Below, one piece after another: positions 12,347-20,032 of a stretch of 21,254 nucleotides of DNA. A model generated the notes under the pieces. The model did no database searches, was not told the DNA's origin, and was given only the letters and a program-made list of their open reading frames with translations. The translations under genes were made by a program, and so were the position numbers. Source of the DNA: a virus. Positions within the stretch are counted from its first letter, which is position 1. Each line of letters opens with the position of its first letter. The stretch spans positions 1-21,254 of the IMG/VR virus record IMGVR_UViG_3300043543_000325; one strand, 5' to 3'.

Positions 12347-13347
12347 CAGGAGCCGTTGTAGCCGGTCGTGTTGACGCCGTTCTTGACGACGGCCGTGATG
12401 GCGTTGCCGGACGTCGGTGAGATCACCCGACCCTCGAGCTCGAGCTCGACAGGGCCACCGTCCGGGGAGGCCTCCGGGTAGCGGGCCGTGAACGCCACCC
12501 GCGGCGCGGTGATGTCGAGGCTGCGCTCCGGCGTCGCCTGGATCTGGAACTTCAGGCGGAACGAGCCGTACACCGGCGTGCTCGAGACGGCTGTGCCGGA
12601 GCCGGAGCCGGTGATGATCTTGCGCCAGAGCGTGGTGTCGGCCGGCGGGATGACGCGCACGCGGAACGTGATGTCCTGCGCGCCGGGCCAGACGTCATCG
12701 GGCTCGAGCGACTTGGACAGCTCCACCGGGATGAGGTTGTTGGCGATGGTCAGCTCGCCCCCCACCACGTCGGCGGCCGCCGGCGTGGAGCCAGCCGTCT
12801 CCACCTCGAACGTGCCGCCCGCCGGGAAGAACGCCTGGTCCTTGGACTCGTCGTTGGTGATGGTGAACGAGCTCTGGTAGAAGCTCGCCACGGTCCCCAG
12901 CATCCGGATGCGGGCGCGCAGCAGCTCACGGCTCTCCCAGGAGAGCGCCAGCTCGTCGACCTTGCAGTCGCGCACCTTGTGGTACTCGGTGTCGAGCCGC
13001 CCGAACGCCGTCAGGTACGGCAGGTTCACCGCCGGCGTGATCGTGTGCGTGAAGGGGTCGCTCGAGCCGGTGGAAGCGATGGCGCCCAGCGCGCCGAACA
13101 GGAGCAGCGGCACGGACCGCGGCCAGACCAGCGACTCGCACTCGACCCGGTGCTGGTAGCCCTTGAGCTCCACCGAGGGCGGCAGCCGGTCGGCGATGGT
13201 GAGCGGCGTGGGCTCCTGCGTCATCTCGGTCGAGATGACGGCACCGGACGTGAGCCCGAACCCGTACTTCGCCGTCGTCGCCAGCGTCCCCTTGCCCGAG
13301 GTCTGGCGGTCGAAGGCGACCTGCGCGATCTTACGGTTGAGCGGCAT
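12346..13347 (-). CDS. Major tail tube protein
   Basis: The 333-residue, Thr/Ser/Val-rich protein is almost all beta strand. It starts 'MPLNRKIAQVAFDRQTSGKG' and has the tube-like segments 'FTHTITPAVNLPYLTAFGRL', 'RVECESLVWPRSVPLLLFGA' and 'VDELALSWESRELLRARIRM', seen in long-form siphovirus tube proteins. It stacks as rings to form the tail. Its position before the chaperone and tape measure agrees. ATG 13347 follows GGAGGAGGAA and overlaps the small upstream gene by 17 bases. The C-terminal 90 residues ('VAFTARYPEASPDGGPVELE') may be a surface domain. At 333 residues it is longer than compact tube proteins. Confidence 0.78.
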   Translation of the reverse strand: MPLNRKIAQVAFDRQTSGKGTLATTAKYGFGLTSGAVISTEMTQEPTPLTIADRLPPSVELKGYQHRVECESLVWPRSVPLLLFGALGAIASTGSSDPFTHTITPAVNLPYLTAFGRLDTEYHKVRDCKVDELALSWESRELLRARIRMLGTVASFYQSSFTITNDESKDQAFFPAGGTFEVETAGSTPAAADVVGGELTIANNLIPVELSKSLEPDDVWPGAQDITFRVRVIPPADTTLWRKIITGSGSGTAVSSTPVYGSFRLKFQIQATPERSLDITAPRVAFTARYPEASPDGGPVELELEGRVISPTSGNAITAVVKNGVNTTGYNGS

Positions 13348-13507
13348 CGTGTTCCTCCTCCTCGGTCGGCTCGGCCAGGCCGAGCGTGCTGAGCAGCTCG
13401 AGCGCGGCCGCGTTCTGCTCCGTCGCCGCGACCAACCCGGCCTTCAACGAGACCGGGGCATCGGAGCCGACGACGACGTTCGCGGCCGCACGCAGGCGGT
13501 AGCGCAT
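13331..13507 (-). CDS. Small hypothetical protein before the tail tube gene
   Basis: The 58-residue product starts at ATG 13507, with AGGAGG 5 bases upstream. It reads 'MRYRLRAAANVVVGSDAPVS', a helical middle ('AATEQNAAALELLSTLG') and an acidic end ('PTEEEEHDAAQP'). Its stop overlaps the tube gene start by 17 bases. Short acidic proteins in this place are frequent in such phages and have no known role. Confidence 0.7.
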   Translation of the reverse strand: MRYRLRAAANVVVGSDAPVSLKAGLVAATEQNAAALELLSTLGLAEPTEEEEHDAAQP

Positions 13508-13525
13508 GGGAACCTCCTAGGTGGG

Positions 13526-13957
13526 TCAGCCCGGGGTCGGCAGCGTCGAGGAGGCGGTCACCTCGAGTTCGACGCTGGTGATGTGTCCCTTCGGCGTCGG
13601 GTCGTCCTGGGTCCGCATCGCCGACACGAAGGTGAGCTCGACGAGCCCGCCGAGCGTCTGGTCGGCGGCGATGGCCCGCTCGACCGCACCGGCGATGTCG
13701 TAGGCGCGGTCGCGCCGGGAGCCGAACTCGCCGACCGTCTCGGCCACGAGGACGAACACGCGCAGCGTGAGGATCTCGCGGCGCATCTGGGACGCGAGGC
13801 CGGTGGTCAGCGGCTCGTACCGTGCCTCCACCTGGTCCGAGACCCAGATGGCCTCGCCGGCCGCGATGACGTCCGGTCGGCCGAGGCTCGTGGGCACCTC
13901 CGGCGCTGCCGTGCCGACGAGGGCGACGAGCGCGTCCTGGACGGCTGCGGCCTTCAT
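13526..13957 (-). CDS. Tail terminator/completion-like protein
   Basis: The 143-residue protein has the alpha-beta order of tail-terminator proteins: an N-terminal helix ('VQDALVALVGTAAPEVPTSL'), a strand with 'EAIWVSDQVEARYEP', a central strand 'EILTLRVFVLVAETVG', a helix 'DRAYDIAGAVERAIAADQTL' and closing strands ('HITSVELEVTASSTL'). Such proteins cap the tube and join it to the head. Its ATG overlaps the connector stop as ATGA. I assign it from position and predicted shape; no unique motif confirms it, and a head-closure role is the alternative. Confidence 0.6.
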   Translation of the reverse strand: MKAAAVQDALVALVGTAAPEVPTSLGRPDVIAAGEAIWVSDQVEARYEPLTTGLASQMRREILTLRVFVLVAETVGEFGSRRDRAYDIAGAVERAIAADQTLGGLVELTFVSAMRTQDDPTPKGHITSVELEVTASSTLPTPG

Positions 13958-14556
13958 GCGAGCACCCGCCTGTAGGGCGCGAGCAGGAGCTGCACCTGGC
14001 GGTCGAGGAACCGGGAGGCGAAGCGGTTATCGCCCGCCTCACGGATCATGTCCTCGTCCACGCTGGCGATGACCGGCGTGGATTGGCGCAGCAGGACCCA
14101 GGCCTGGATCTGCACGGCGAGCTTCACGGCCGCCGGCACCTCGGGCCAGCCCCAGGTGCCCGTGACGAGAACGGCCCCGTCGCCGGACGGGAACCAGGCG
14201 GAGGTGGCCGTCGGCTTCAGCTGGACCCAGCCGTAGGGCCTCCCCTCGGCGGCCGCCGAGAACGGCAGCAGCTCCCAGGAGCCGGAGGCGATCGCCGTCT
14301 CGTGCGTGCCGTCCCCATCTCGGTCGACCGCGACGGCCGTGACGCTCGTCACGTCGTCGACGACCACGCGGACAGGCGAGATCGCCGTGAAGCGCCTCGA
14401 GGTCGCGGTAGCGCCGGCGACGTCGAACCTCCGGCCGCAGTAGGCGTCGATGGCGGCCTCGGCGGCGTCGATGGCGAGCTGCAGCTCGGTGTCGACGGCC
14501 GAGCTCGGGATCTGGGCCGACTCGCGGGCCTCCTCGAGCGTGAGGTAGCGGCTCAC
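13954..14556 (-). CDS. Head-tail connector/adaptor protein (gp6-like)
   Basis: The 200-residue protein starts at GTG 14556, overlapping the small upstream gene as GTGA. The N-terminus 'MSRYLTLEEARESAQIPSSA' and 'DAAEAAIDAYCGRRFD' is the recognisable start of gp6/gp15-like connectors (Y-x(2)-L-D-E-x(4)-L, then a helix ending in 'I-x-x-Y-C-G-R-x-F'). A beta part follows ('VVVDDVTSVTAVAVDRDG') and then a helix 'PAAVKLAVQIQAWVLLRQST'. These proteins form the ring under the portal. The position between capsid and tail genes agrees. Confidence 0.8.
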   Translation of the reverse strand: MSRYLTLEEARESAQIPSSAVDTELQLAIDAAEAAIDAYCGRRFDVAGATATSRRFTAISPVRVVVDDVTSVTAVAVDRDGDGTHETAIASGSWELLPFSAAAEGRPYGWVQLKPTATSAWFPSGDGAVLVTGTWGWPEVPAAVKLAVQIQAWVLLRQSTPVIASVDEDMIREAGDNRFASRFLDRQVQLLLAPYRRVLA

Positions 14557-14720
14557 CGCGTCTCGCGCTCCTCGGCCGTCGCCCGCCGCCTGGCGCGGGC
14601 GGGCGGCTCGCCGATGGCCTCGACCTCACCGTCCTGGATGTGGCCGAGCGCGTCGGCCTCGGGCATCTCGACGACCGTGCCCGGCTCACCGAGCCAGGCC
14701 ACGAGGATGCGTACCTTCAT
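14553..14720 (-). CDS. Small hypothetical protein after the capsid gene
   Basis: The 55-residue product starts at ATG 14720, with GGAGG 5-6 bases upstream, and ends in the GTGA overlap with the connector. It reads 'MKVRILVAWLGEPGTVVEMP' then 'EADALGHIQDGEVEAIGEPP' and a basic tail 'ARARRRATAEERETR'. The start resembles the short phage proteins that follow the major capsid gene and have a strand, turn and 'A-x-x-L-I-x-x-G-x-A-E' helix. No role is established. Confidence 0.68.
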   Translation of the reverse strand: MKVRILVAWLGEPGTVVEMPEADALGHIQDGEVEAIGEPPARARRRATAEERETR

Positions 14721-14739
14721 GCGTACCTCCAGGGGGTGC

Positions 14740-14771
14740 GATGGGGGAGGGGCATCCGCCCCTCCCCCATC
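14740..14771 (-). terminator. Perfect 14-bp hairpin after the major capsid gene
   Basis: GATGGGGGAGGGGC (arm) and GCCCCTCCCCCATC (arm) are exact inverted repeats separated by 4 bases. The hairpin starts 7 bases after the capsid TAG and ends 19 bases before the next ATG. The downstream sequence on the transcript has no U-run, so it is not a standard intrinsic terminator. It may be an attenuator or an RNA-stability element setting capsid over connector levels. Confidence 0.6.
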
Positions 14772-14778
14772 AGCCGGA

Positions 14779-16044
14779 CTAGCTCGCGGCGTTCTGGTAC
14801 GCCTTCACCGCAGCCGCGTCGACCACACGCCCGTCCGTGCGCATCAGCGCGCGGAAGGTGATGAGGTCGTTCGCGAAGGCGAAGTCGTCCGAGCGCTCGA
14901 ACCGGATGGTCCCGACGTCCCGGATGGTGTAGTACGAGCCGAAGTCGCCGAAGAGGATCGACTTCACGTTCGCGGCCATCGCGGGCACGTTGGGGTCGGT
15001 CACGACCGGACGCCCGAGCAGGGTGTCCGGCTGACCCGCCTGCAGACCCGGCTGCCAGAGGTACTGGTTCGTCGTCTCCTTCAGCTTCCGGATCTTCGCG
15101 AGCGAGGCGTCCAGCAGGAACCAGGTGCCGCGACCCCGGTAACCCGAGACCAGCGAGTGGTACAGGTCCATGAGGTCGTCGGCCGTGACCGTCGTGGTCT
15201 GGCCGGACGCGCCCTGCTTGCCGACCGTGAGCGAGGAGGACGACTGCGCGCCCTCCGGCTGGCTCGTGCCGTTGCCGGTGACCATGTGCGCGCCGCTCAC
15301 GCGACCGAGGGCGAGCCCCGTCTGCCGCGCGATGTAACCGAGCAGGTCGACGGCGGTGTCCTCGACGAGCTCACGGCTGACCTGCACCAGGACCCCGTAC
15401 TTGAAGGCCTTCAGCACGACCTGGCCGAAGGTGGGGTCGTTCTCCGGGATCGCGGCGCCCTCGGCGACGATCGCGGCGGTCGGGTGCGCGGTCGTCTTGG
15501 GCCAGGGCATGTCCTCACCGCTCGAGGTGGTGATGACGTTCGCCCCGGTCCGGCGGATGCCGGACTCCTCCACGAGGTGCTCGTAGAGCGAGCGGACGAA
15601 CCCGGTCGGCACCGTTGCGCCGCCGGCGGCGGCGGTGCCCTTGACCAGGTCACGGACCTCGACCCGGCCGTCGGCGTGGCGCTCCACGCGCACGGTGTCC
15701 AGCGGGACGACGACCGCCCCGCGCCTGCCGAGGAGCATGTCGCGGAACGCCTTCTCGGCGTCCTCCTCCGCCTGGCGGGTCTCCGGCTCCTCCGGGGTCT
15801 CCGGCCGGATGTAGCGCTCGACGTGCTCGCGGGCCTCGGCGGCCGCCTTCTCCCGCTCATAGCGGTCGATGAGCGCGCGGATGCGCTTGTCCAGGTCGTC
15901 GACCTCGGCGTTGGCCTTCCGCCAGGCCTGCTCCTCCTCCGCGCTCATGGCGCGGTCCTCGGCCTCGGCACGGTCGAGGATCTCCTTGGCAGCCTCCCAC
16001 GCGCGCATGCGCGCGGCGTGGAGCTGCTTGAGGATGTCGTTCAT
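14779..16044 (-). CDS. Major capsid protein, HK97 fold
   Basis: The 421-residue protein has an N-terminal coiled-coil/delta region (about 1-110, 'LHAARMRAWEAAKEILDRAE') that probably scaffolds assembly and is cut off by the adjacent protease. The HK97-fold core follows: 'GGATVPTGFVRSLYEHLVEE' (start of the N-arm/E-loop), 'SRELVEDTAVDLLGYIA', 'ALGRVSGAHMVTGNGTSQPE' and 'LLGRPVVTDPNVPAMAANVK' (the usual G-x-P-V segment). The end is 'SDDFAFANDLITFRALMR'. ATG 16044 is chosen because GGAGG lies 5 bases upstream; the open frame runs ten codons further with no such site. The gene is flanked by hairpins on both sides. Confidence 0.92.
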   Translation of the reverse strand: MNDILKQLHAARMRAWEAAKEILDRAEAEDRAMSAEEEQAWRKANAEVDDLDKRIRALIDRYEREKAAAEAREHVERYIRPETPEEPETRQAEEDAEKAFRDMLLGRRGAVVVPLDTVRVERHADGRVEVRDLVKGTAAAGGATVPTGFVRSLYEHLVEESGIRRTGANVITTSSGEDMPWPKTTAHPTAAIVAEGAAIPENDPTFGQVVLKAFKYGVLVQVSRELVEDTAVDLLGYIARQTGLALGRVSGAHMVTGNGTSQPEGAQSSSSLTVGKQGASGQTTTVTADDLMDLYHSLVSGYRGRGTWFLLDASLAKIRKLKETTNQYLWQPGLQAGQPDTLLGRPVVTDPNVPAMAANVKSILFGDFGSYYTIRDVGTIRFERSDDFAFANDLITFRALMRTDGRVVDAAAVKAYQNAAS

Positions 16045-16099
16045 GGCGACCTCCTGTGAGTCGGTGGTGGTCACCCGGCTCGGAGGCGTCGCCGTCCGG

Positions 16100-16126
16100 C
16101 TGACGAGTGGTAGCCCGGCTCGTCAG
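16100..16126 (-). promoter_or_regulatory. 8-bp hairpin in the capsid gene leader
   Basis: CTGACGAG and CTCGTCAG are exact inverted repeats around an 11-base loop within the 109-base gap between protease and capsid genes. The gap is long for this operon, so a capsid-specific promoter or leader element is possible. I see no clear -35/-10 pair and no U-run. Confidence 0.4.
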
Positions 16127-16153
16127 TGGTGCGGTCGGGACCTCGAGTGGGTC

Positions 16154-17092
16154 CTACAGCGGCGGGATGCGCCGCCTGGCGAGCTCCAGCCGCATGCGGG
16201 CGAGCTGGAGCCGGTGTCCGTCCTCGCGGACGGAATCCTGGTTGGCCTGCTGCCAGTCCTCGAGGTGACGGCGCAGGTGGCGCTCGACGCCGGCCCGGTC
16301 GTTCTCGGGGATGTCGGCCAGCGGCAGGCGGGCCAGCGCGTTGCGCACGGCCGAGATCACGGCCGGCGCGTCGAGCGCGCGGTGGTGGGGGAACTTGTAG
16401 CTCTGCTTCTCCTCCGGGTCGCCCGCCGAGTCGAACCAGGCGTGGCAGTACCGGAGGACGGCAGGCTCGTTCGGCATCTCGGCGACGGCGGCGGGACCGT
16501 CCCACGGCTCGTTGACGACCTCGGTCGAGTGCGACGCGATGGCGGTGCGCAGCGCGCGCTGGCGGACCTCCGCCGGCACGAGGACCTCACGCAGGCCGCC
16601 GTCGGTCGCCGGGTAGGCGGGGAACGTGACCGGCGAGACGTCCCACAGCCGCACCTCCTTCAGGGTGCGGACCGGGATCGGACCCTTGGTCCACTCATCG
16701 CGGATGTCCTGCTCTTCCCACTCGTCCTTGATGACCTCGAAGCCGAAGGACATCTGGTCGATGTGACCGTCGCGGACCTTGACCGCCAGGCGCTGGACGT
16801 CCGGATCGGCGGGATTGAGGTCAGCCTCCACGAGCAGGCCCACGCCGTCCTCCTTCAGCCGCAGCGTCCCCGCCTTGGTGCGCGCCATGACCGTGGCCGG
16901 GTCGTGCTGCGCGAGGAACCGGACGTCGGCCTCGCGGATGGTCTTGCGGAACGCGCCGCGCGCCACCCGCTCGCGGAAGCCGCCGAGCGGCAGCGAGAGC
17001 GAGTCGAAGACAGCGGCGTGGCCGACGAAGCGGAGGCTGCCCTCGTGCTCGCGGACCTCGAGGTCTCCGGCGGTGTAGCTACGTCGTTCCAT
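16154..17092 (-). CDS. Prohead (capsid maturation) protease, U35, with extra C-terminal domain
   Basis: The 312-residue protein begins with the HK97 prohead protease domain: 'LRFVGHAAVFDSLSLPL', then 'FLAQHDPATVMARTKAGTL' (catalytic His63), 'HIDQMSFGFEV' (catalytic Ser115) and 'VRLWDVSPVTFPAYP' (Asp151). It cuts the capsid delta region during head maturation. Beyond the usual 180-190 residues it has about 110 more: 'NEPWDGPAAVAEMPNEPAVL', 'RYCHAWFDSAGDPEEKQSYK', 'FPHHRALDAPAVISAVRNAL' and a helical basic tail. Two ATGs are adjacent (17095, 17092); the second has GGGAGG at the better spacing. The gene overlaps the portal stop by 14 bases. Confidence 0.9.
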   Translation of the reverse strand: MERRSYTAGDLEVREHEGSLRFVGHAAVFDSLSLPLGGFRERVARGAFRKTIREADVRFLAQHDPATVMARTKAGTLRLKEDGVGLLVEADLNPADPDVQRLAVKVRDGHIDQMSFGFEVIKDEWEEQDIRDEWTKGPIPVRTLKEVRLWDVSPVTFPAYPATDGGLREVLVPAEVRQRALRTAIASHSTEVVNEPWDGPAAVAEMPNEPAVLRYCHAWFDSAGDPEEKQSYKFPHHRALDAPAVISAVRNALARLPLADIPENDRAGVERHLRRHLEDWQQANQDSVREDGHRLQLARMRLELARRRIPPL

Positions 17093-18284
17093 CATCGCCT
17101 CCCACGCTGATCATGTTCACCGGCTCGAGGTAGCGGTCCCCGCCCGGGATCGGCGGCATGTCCTCGAGGCGGCGGATGTCGTTCGCGCTGAGCCAGCCCC
17201 ACTGACGCGCGGTGGCGTAGGCGCGGAACCTGTGCTCTGCCTGACCACGGAGCAGGCCCTCCACGTTCAGCTTCAGGAACACGCCCGGCAGGTCGAAGAG
17301 CAGGAACTTGGTGAACGAGCGCTCGACGCGCTCGATCCACTGCCGCAGCGTGTAGGTGACGAACGCGATGTTCTGCTCCTCGATGCCCGCCCCCCAGCTC
17401 GTCGTCTTGTCCGTCTTGCCGATGAGGTGCGGCGGGACGAGGAAGAACGTGGCGATGTCCTCCTTGCTGAACTGACGCGTCTCGATGAACTGCGCCTGCT
17501 CGGGCGTGATGCCGAGCGGCTTCCATGCGGCCCCGCCGGTCAGCACGGCCGGGCGGTGCGCGGAGCGCAGCCCGCCGTAGAGCGCGCCGAAGTCCTCGCG
17601 CAGCAGCTTGCGTTCCTCGGCCGATAGTTCGACGCCCTGGGGGAGCTCGATGATGCCCCCCATGTGCAGACCCTGGCCGAAGAAGCGGGCGCTGAACTCC
17701 TGCGCCGCGAGGCCGGCCCCGATCATCGTGCGCGCGACCTCGAGCGGCGGCATGCCCCGGAGCGAGCCCGGCGGCGCGTAGGCGGGGATGTGGAACATCT
17801 GCCCGCCGAGGCCTCCCTGCAGCGTCACGGAGCCGGATGCATCGAACACGTCGTAGACGACCTGTCCCCGCTCCCGCCGCGGCGTCACGTGCTGCGGATG
17901 CACGCACCAGGTCTCGACCACGCGGCCGTCCACGCGGACGACGTAGACGTAGGCCGTGCCGTCCAGCAGCAGGCTCTCGACGACCTGCTCCATGAACGCC
18001 GTCCAGGTCTGCTCCGGGTTGGGGTCGCCGACCCAGACCGGGCGCGGCCTGAACGGGAACCGCGCCCCGTCGCGGCGCACGTACACGTCCACCGGCAGCG
18101 TCGCGATGGTGCCGGCGATGAGGTTCCGGCAGGCCCACACGGCGGACAGCGCCTGCGCGCTCTCGCGGGTCACCGGCGTCGGCGCGTAGCTGCGGCCGAG
18201 GTCGAGGTCATCACCGCGCGCCCAGCGACCCCACACGTCCTCGTCGCGGATGGCGCGCTGCAGCAATGATCCGAGGATCGTCAC
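17079..18284 (-). CDS. Portal protein, HK97 family
   Basis: The 401-residue protein starts at GTG 18284, coupled by GTGA to the membrane peptide. It has HK97-portal features: 'ALSAVWACRNLIAGTIATLP' (N-terminal wing helix), 'FMEQVVESLLLDGTAYVYVV', 'GMPPLEVARTMIGAGLAAQE', 'FFGQGLHMGGIIELPQGVEL', 'LTGGAAWKPLGITPEQAQFI' and 'FFLVPPHLIGKTDKTTSW'. These form the dodecameric ring through which DNA passes, with the clip and stem in the second half. 'GWLSANDIRRLEDMPPIPGG' is the typical ending. It sits between terminase and protease as expected. Confidence 0.94.
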   Translation of the reverse strand: MTILGSLLQRAIRDEDVWGRWARGDDLDLGRSYAPTPVTRESAQALSAVWACRNLIAGTIATLPVDVYVRRDGARFPFRPRPVWVGDPNPEQTWTAFMEQVVESLLLDGTAYVYVVRVDGRVVETWCVHPQHVTPRRERGQVVYDVFDASGSVTLQGGLGGQMFHIPAYAPPGSLRGMPPLEVARTMIGAGLAAQEFSARFFGQGLHMGGIIELPQGVELSAEERKLLREDFGALYGGLRSAHRPAVLTGGAAWKPLGITPEQAQFIETRQFSKEDIATFFLVPPHLIGKTDKTTSWGAGIEEQNIAFVTYTLRQWIERVERSFTKFLLFDLPGVFLKLNVEGLLRGQAEHRFRAYATARQWGWLSANDIRRLEDMPPIPGGDRYLEPVNMISVGGDDGTT

Positions 18285-18430
18285 GTGTCTCTCCTACCTA
18301 GGACGACGCTCGCGGCGAGCAGCCAGAGACCGACCCAGACGCCAGCCGCCCACTCGGCGAGCTGCCAGAGCGAGAGCGCCACCATGGCGACGCCTGCGAT
18401 CTCGAGCGCTGAGGCGGCCAGCCGGCGCAT
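18281..18430 (-). CDS. Two-helix membrane peptide between terminase and portal
   Basis: The 49-residue product is coupled on both sides, ATGA with the terminase and GTGA with the portal. It has two hydrophobic helices, about 6-24 ('ASALEIAGVAMVALSLWQL') and 26-44 ('WAAGVWVGLWLLAASVVLG'), with a basic start (MRR) and end (GRRDT). Similar small membrane proteins occur at this place in several siphophages with no known job. A pinholin or superinfection role is only possible. Confidence 0.65.
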   Translation of the reverse strand: MRRLAASALEIAGVAMVALSLWQLAEWAAGVWVGLWLLAASVVLGRRDT

Positions 18431-19845
18431 CAGTCGAGCCTCAGCAGGCGGACCGCCGTCGGCGTCTCCGGCCCCTCGATGCCGACGGCGAGCGTGAGCG
18501 CCACGATGGGCGAGACGTCCGAGACCGAGGACTGACGCGACCAGAGCCAGCGGTCGCCGAGCGGACGCTTGCGGACGGCCGCCACGGCCTCGTCCAGCTG
18601 CTCCGAGCGCCTGATCGTCACCTTGCCGTCCACGAGCCGGTCCAAGAACCGTGCGCACGCCGCCGTCACCTCCCCAGTGCCGACCTTCTGCACGCGCACG
18701 CCCGCGCGCTCGAGGTCCGATGCCATGCCGGCCAGCGGCCCCTGCGCGTCGATGACGATGGGCAGACGGTAGCGCGCCCAGAGCGTCGCCAGGGCCTCCG
18801 GCAGCCAGGTCACGCCGATGCGCGAGTCCACGAGCTCGGCGACCCCGCCTCCGGCGACCGCGATGGCAGCCGCCGAGCGGTCCGGCATCGCGTCGGCCGC
18901 GAAGCGCTCCGGCTTGCGCACCCTCGCCTTCAGGTCGCAGGCCGCGTCCCAGACCGGCTGCGGGATCACGCGCTCGTCCGAGCCCGAGGTCGGCTGGTTG
19001 AGGTAGGCCCTTCTGAACTCCGGCTCCGTCATCGTGCGGTGCGCGTGCCGTAGCGTCTCCACCGAGATCGTGTGGCCGAGCGCCGGGTGGCACGCCCACC
19101 AGACGTCCTCGTCGTCGGCCTCCGCGTCCGGCGGTGCCGACCACTCGAAGTAGGCGACGGTCGACGTGTCCCCCGATGCCGCCAGGTGCCGCCCGAGCGC
19201 GACCTTGCGGTGCCAGTAGACCGAGTCGTCCGTACCGGCCGTCGAGGCGACCCAGAGCTGCGCGCGCGGGCGCGTGCTCATCGTCGGCACGAGCGCGGCC
19301 TCACGCCGGTCGTCTGGGTCGGCCCAGGCCTCGTCGATGACGGCCGCGTCGAGGACGAGCCCGTGGCCGGCGTCCTGGACGGCTGCGACCGTGCGGATGC
19401 GCGACTCGTTGCCGAACACGACGGCCGGATCGCCCATCGCCTCGTACACGCGCTCGACGAGCCGCCGCAGGCGCGAGCGTCGGAGGTCGCGGGCGAACTC
19501 GTGGATGAGCTTCCGCCTCGCGTCCGAGCCGGTCTGCGCGCTGTAGGCGACCGTGGCGGCCGCGATCTCGAGCGCCTCCATCGTGAGCCGCGCGAGCAGG
19601 ATCTGCGTCTTCCCGCTCTGGCGCGGCACCGAGACGATGACCTCCCGGTACGCCGGCATACCGGTATCCGGGTCGTACTCGAGCGCGACGTCGCCGACGA
19701 GGCGCTGCCACGGCATCGGCGGCGTCCCGAGCTCGCGCAGCACGTGCGCCAGCACGTCGCCGCGCGTCGGCCTATCGGTCCGTGGCGTTGCCCACCTGGG
19801 CGATGCCGAGCTCCTGGAGGAGCTGCTTGGCATCGTCATCACCAT
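18430..19845 (-). CDS. Large terminase subunit (ATPase-nuclease)
   Basis: From ATG 19845 the product is 471 residues. The motifs are 'LGTPPMPWQR' (residues 39-48), Walker A 'VPRQSGKT' (73-80), Walker B 'LVLDAAVIDEAW' (163-174) and coupling motif 'VASTAG'. The C-terminal RNase-H-like nuclease has 'FAADAMPDRSAAAIAV', 'LPIVIDAQGPLAGM' and 'SDVSPIVALTLAVG', supplying the acidic metal ligands. It drives DNA into the prohead and cuts it. The start is uncertain: ATGs at 19845, 19839 and 19833 are in frame and overlap the small terminase gene by up to 74 bases, with GGGAGG 12 bases before 19845. The first 25 residues are Ser/Pro-rich and unlike the family, so a later GTG at about 19755 is possible. 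Confidence 0.92.
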   Translation of the reverse strand: MVMTMPSSSSRSSASPRWATPRTDRPTRGDVLAHVLRELGTPPMPWQRLVGDVALEYDPDTGMPAYREVIVSVPRQSGKTQILLARLTMEALEIAAATVAYSAQTGSDARRKLIHEFARDLRRSRLRRLVERVYEAMGDPAVVFGNESRIRTVAAVQDAGHGLVLDAAVIDEAWADPDDRREAALVPTMSTRPRAQLWVASTAGTDDSVYWHRKVALGRHLAASGDTSTVAYFEWSAPPDAEADDEDVWWACHPALGHTISVETLRHAHRTMTEPEFRRAYLNQPTSGSDERVIPQPVWDAACDLKARVRKPERFAADAMPDRSAAAIAVAGGGVAELVDSRIGVTWLPEALATLWARYRLPIVIDAQGPLAGMASDLERAGVRVQKVGTGEVTAACARFLDRLVDGKVTIRRSEQLDEAVAAVRKRPLGDRWLWSRQSSVSDVSPIVALTLAVGIEGPETPTAVRLLRLD

Positions 19846-20032
19846 GAGCGTCGAGCACCTCCCGCAGCGCCTCGCGGTACTCCCGCCAGAGCGAGGCCTT
19901 GGCCGGCTCCGCATCGACCGCGTCGGCGAGCGAGCGCAGCATCTGCACGAGCACGTCGGGCACCTCACGCTCGATCTCGCGAAGCGTGGCGTCGAGCGCA
20001 GCCCGGTTGGGACCCTTACGCCGCGCCGCCAT
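19772..20032 (-). CDS. Small terminase subunit-like protein
   Basis: The 86-residue product lies between the HNH gene and the large terminase, the usual place for TerS. It starts with a basic 'MAARRKGPNRAALDATLREI', then helices 'VPDVLVQMLRSLADAVDAEP', 'ASLWREYREALREVLDAHGD' and 'AKQLLQELGIAQVGNATDR'. It is shorter than most TerS (120-180) and lacks a clear N-terminal HTH, though other short helical forms are known from high-GC siphophages. ATG 20032 has GAGGG 6 bases upstream and overlaps the HNH stop by 17 bases. The call rests mainly on position. Confidence 0.6.
   Translation of the reverse strand: MAARRKGPNRAALDATLREIEREVPDVLVQMLRSLADAVDAEPAKASLWREYREALREVLDAHGDDDAKQLLQELGIAQVGNATDR

Noticed and set aside
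10751-12361. Plus-strand open frame of 536 codons across several tail genes
   Set aside because: It runs across four real minus-strand genes, which only an antisense shadow would do.
14740-14771. Standard intrinsic terminator
   Set aside because: The hairpin is perfect but the following transcript sequence (CGCACCCCC) has no U-run, and the next gene in the same operon starts 19 bases later.
14083-16059. Long plus-strand open frame (658 codons) antisense to capsid and connector genes
   Set aside because: It is antisense to well-recognised genes, is rich in Arg, Val, Gly and Ala with no domain, and is expected from high G+C codon bias on the opposite strand.
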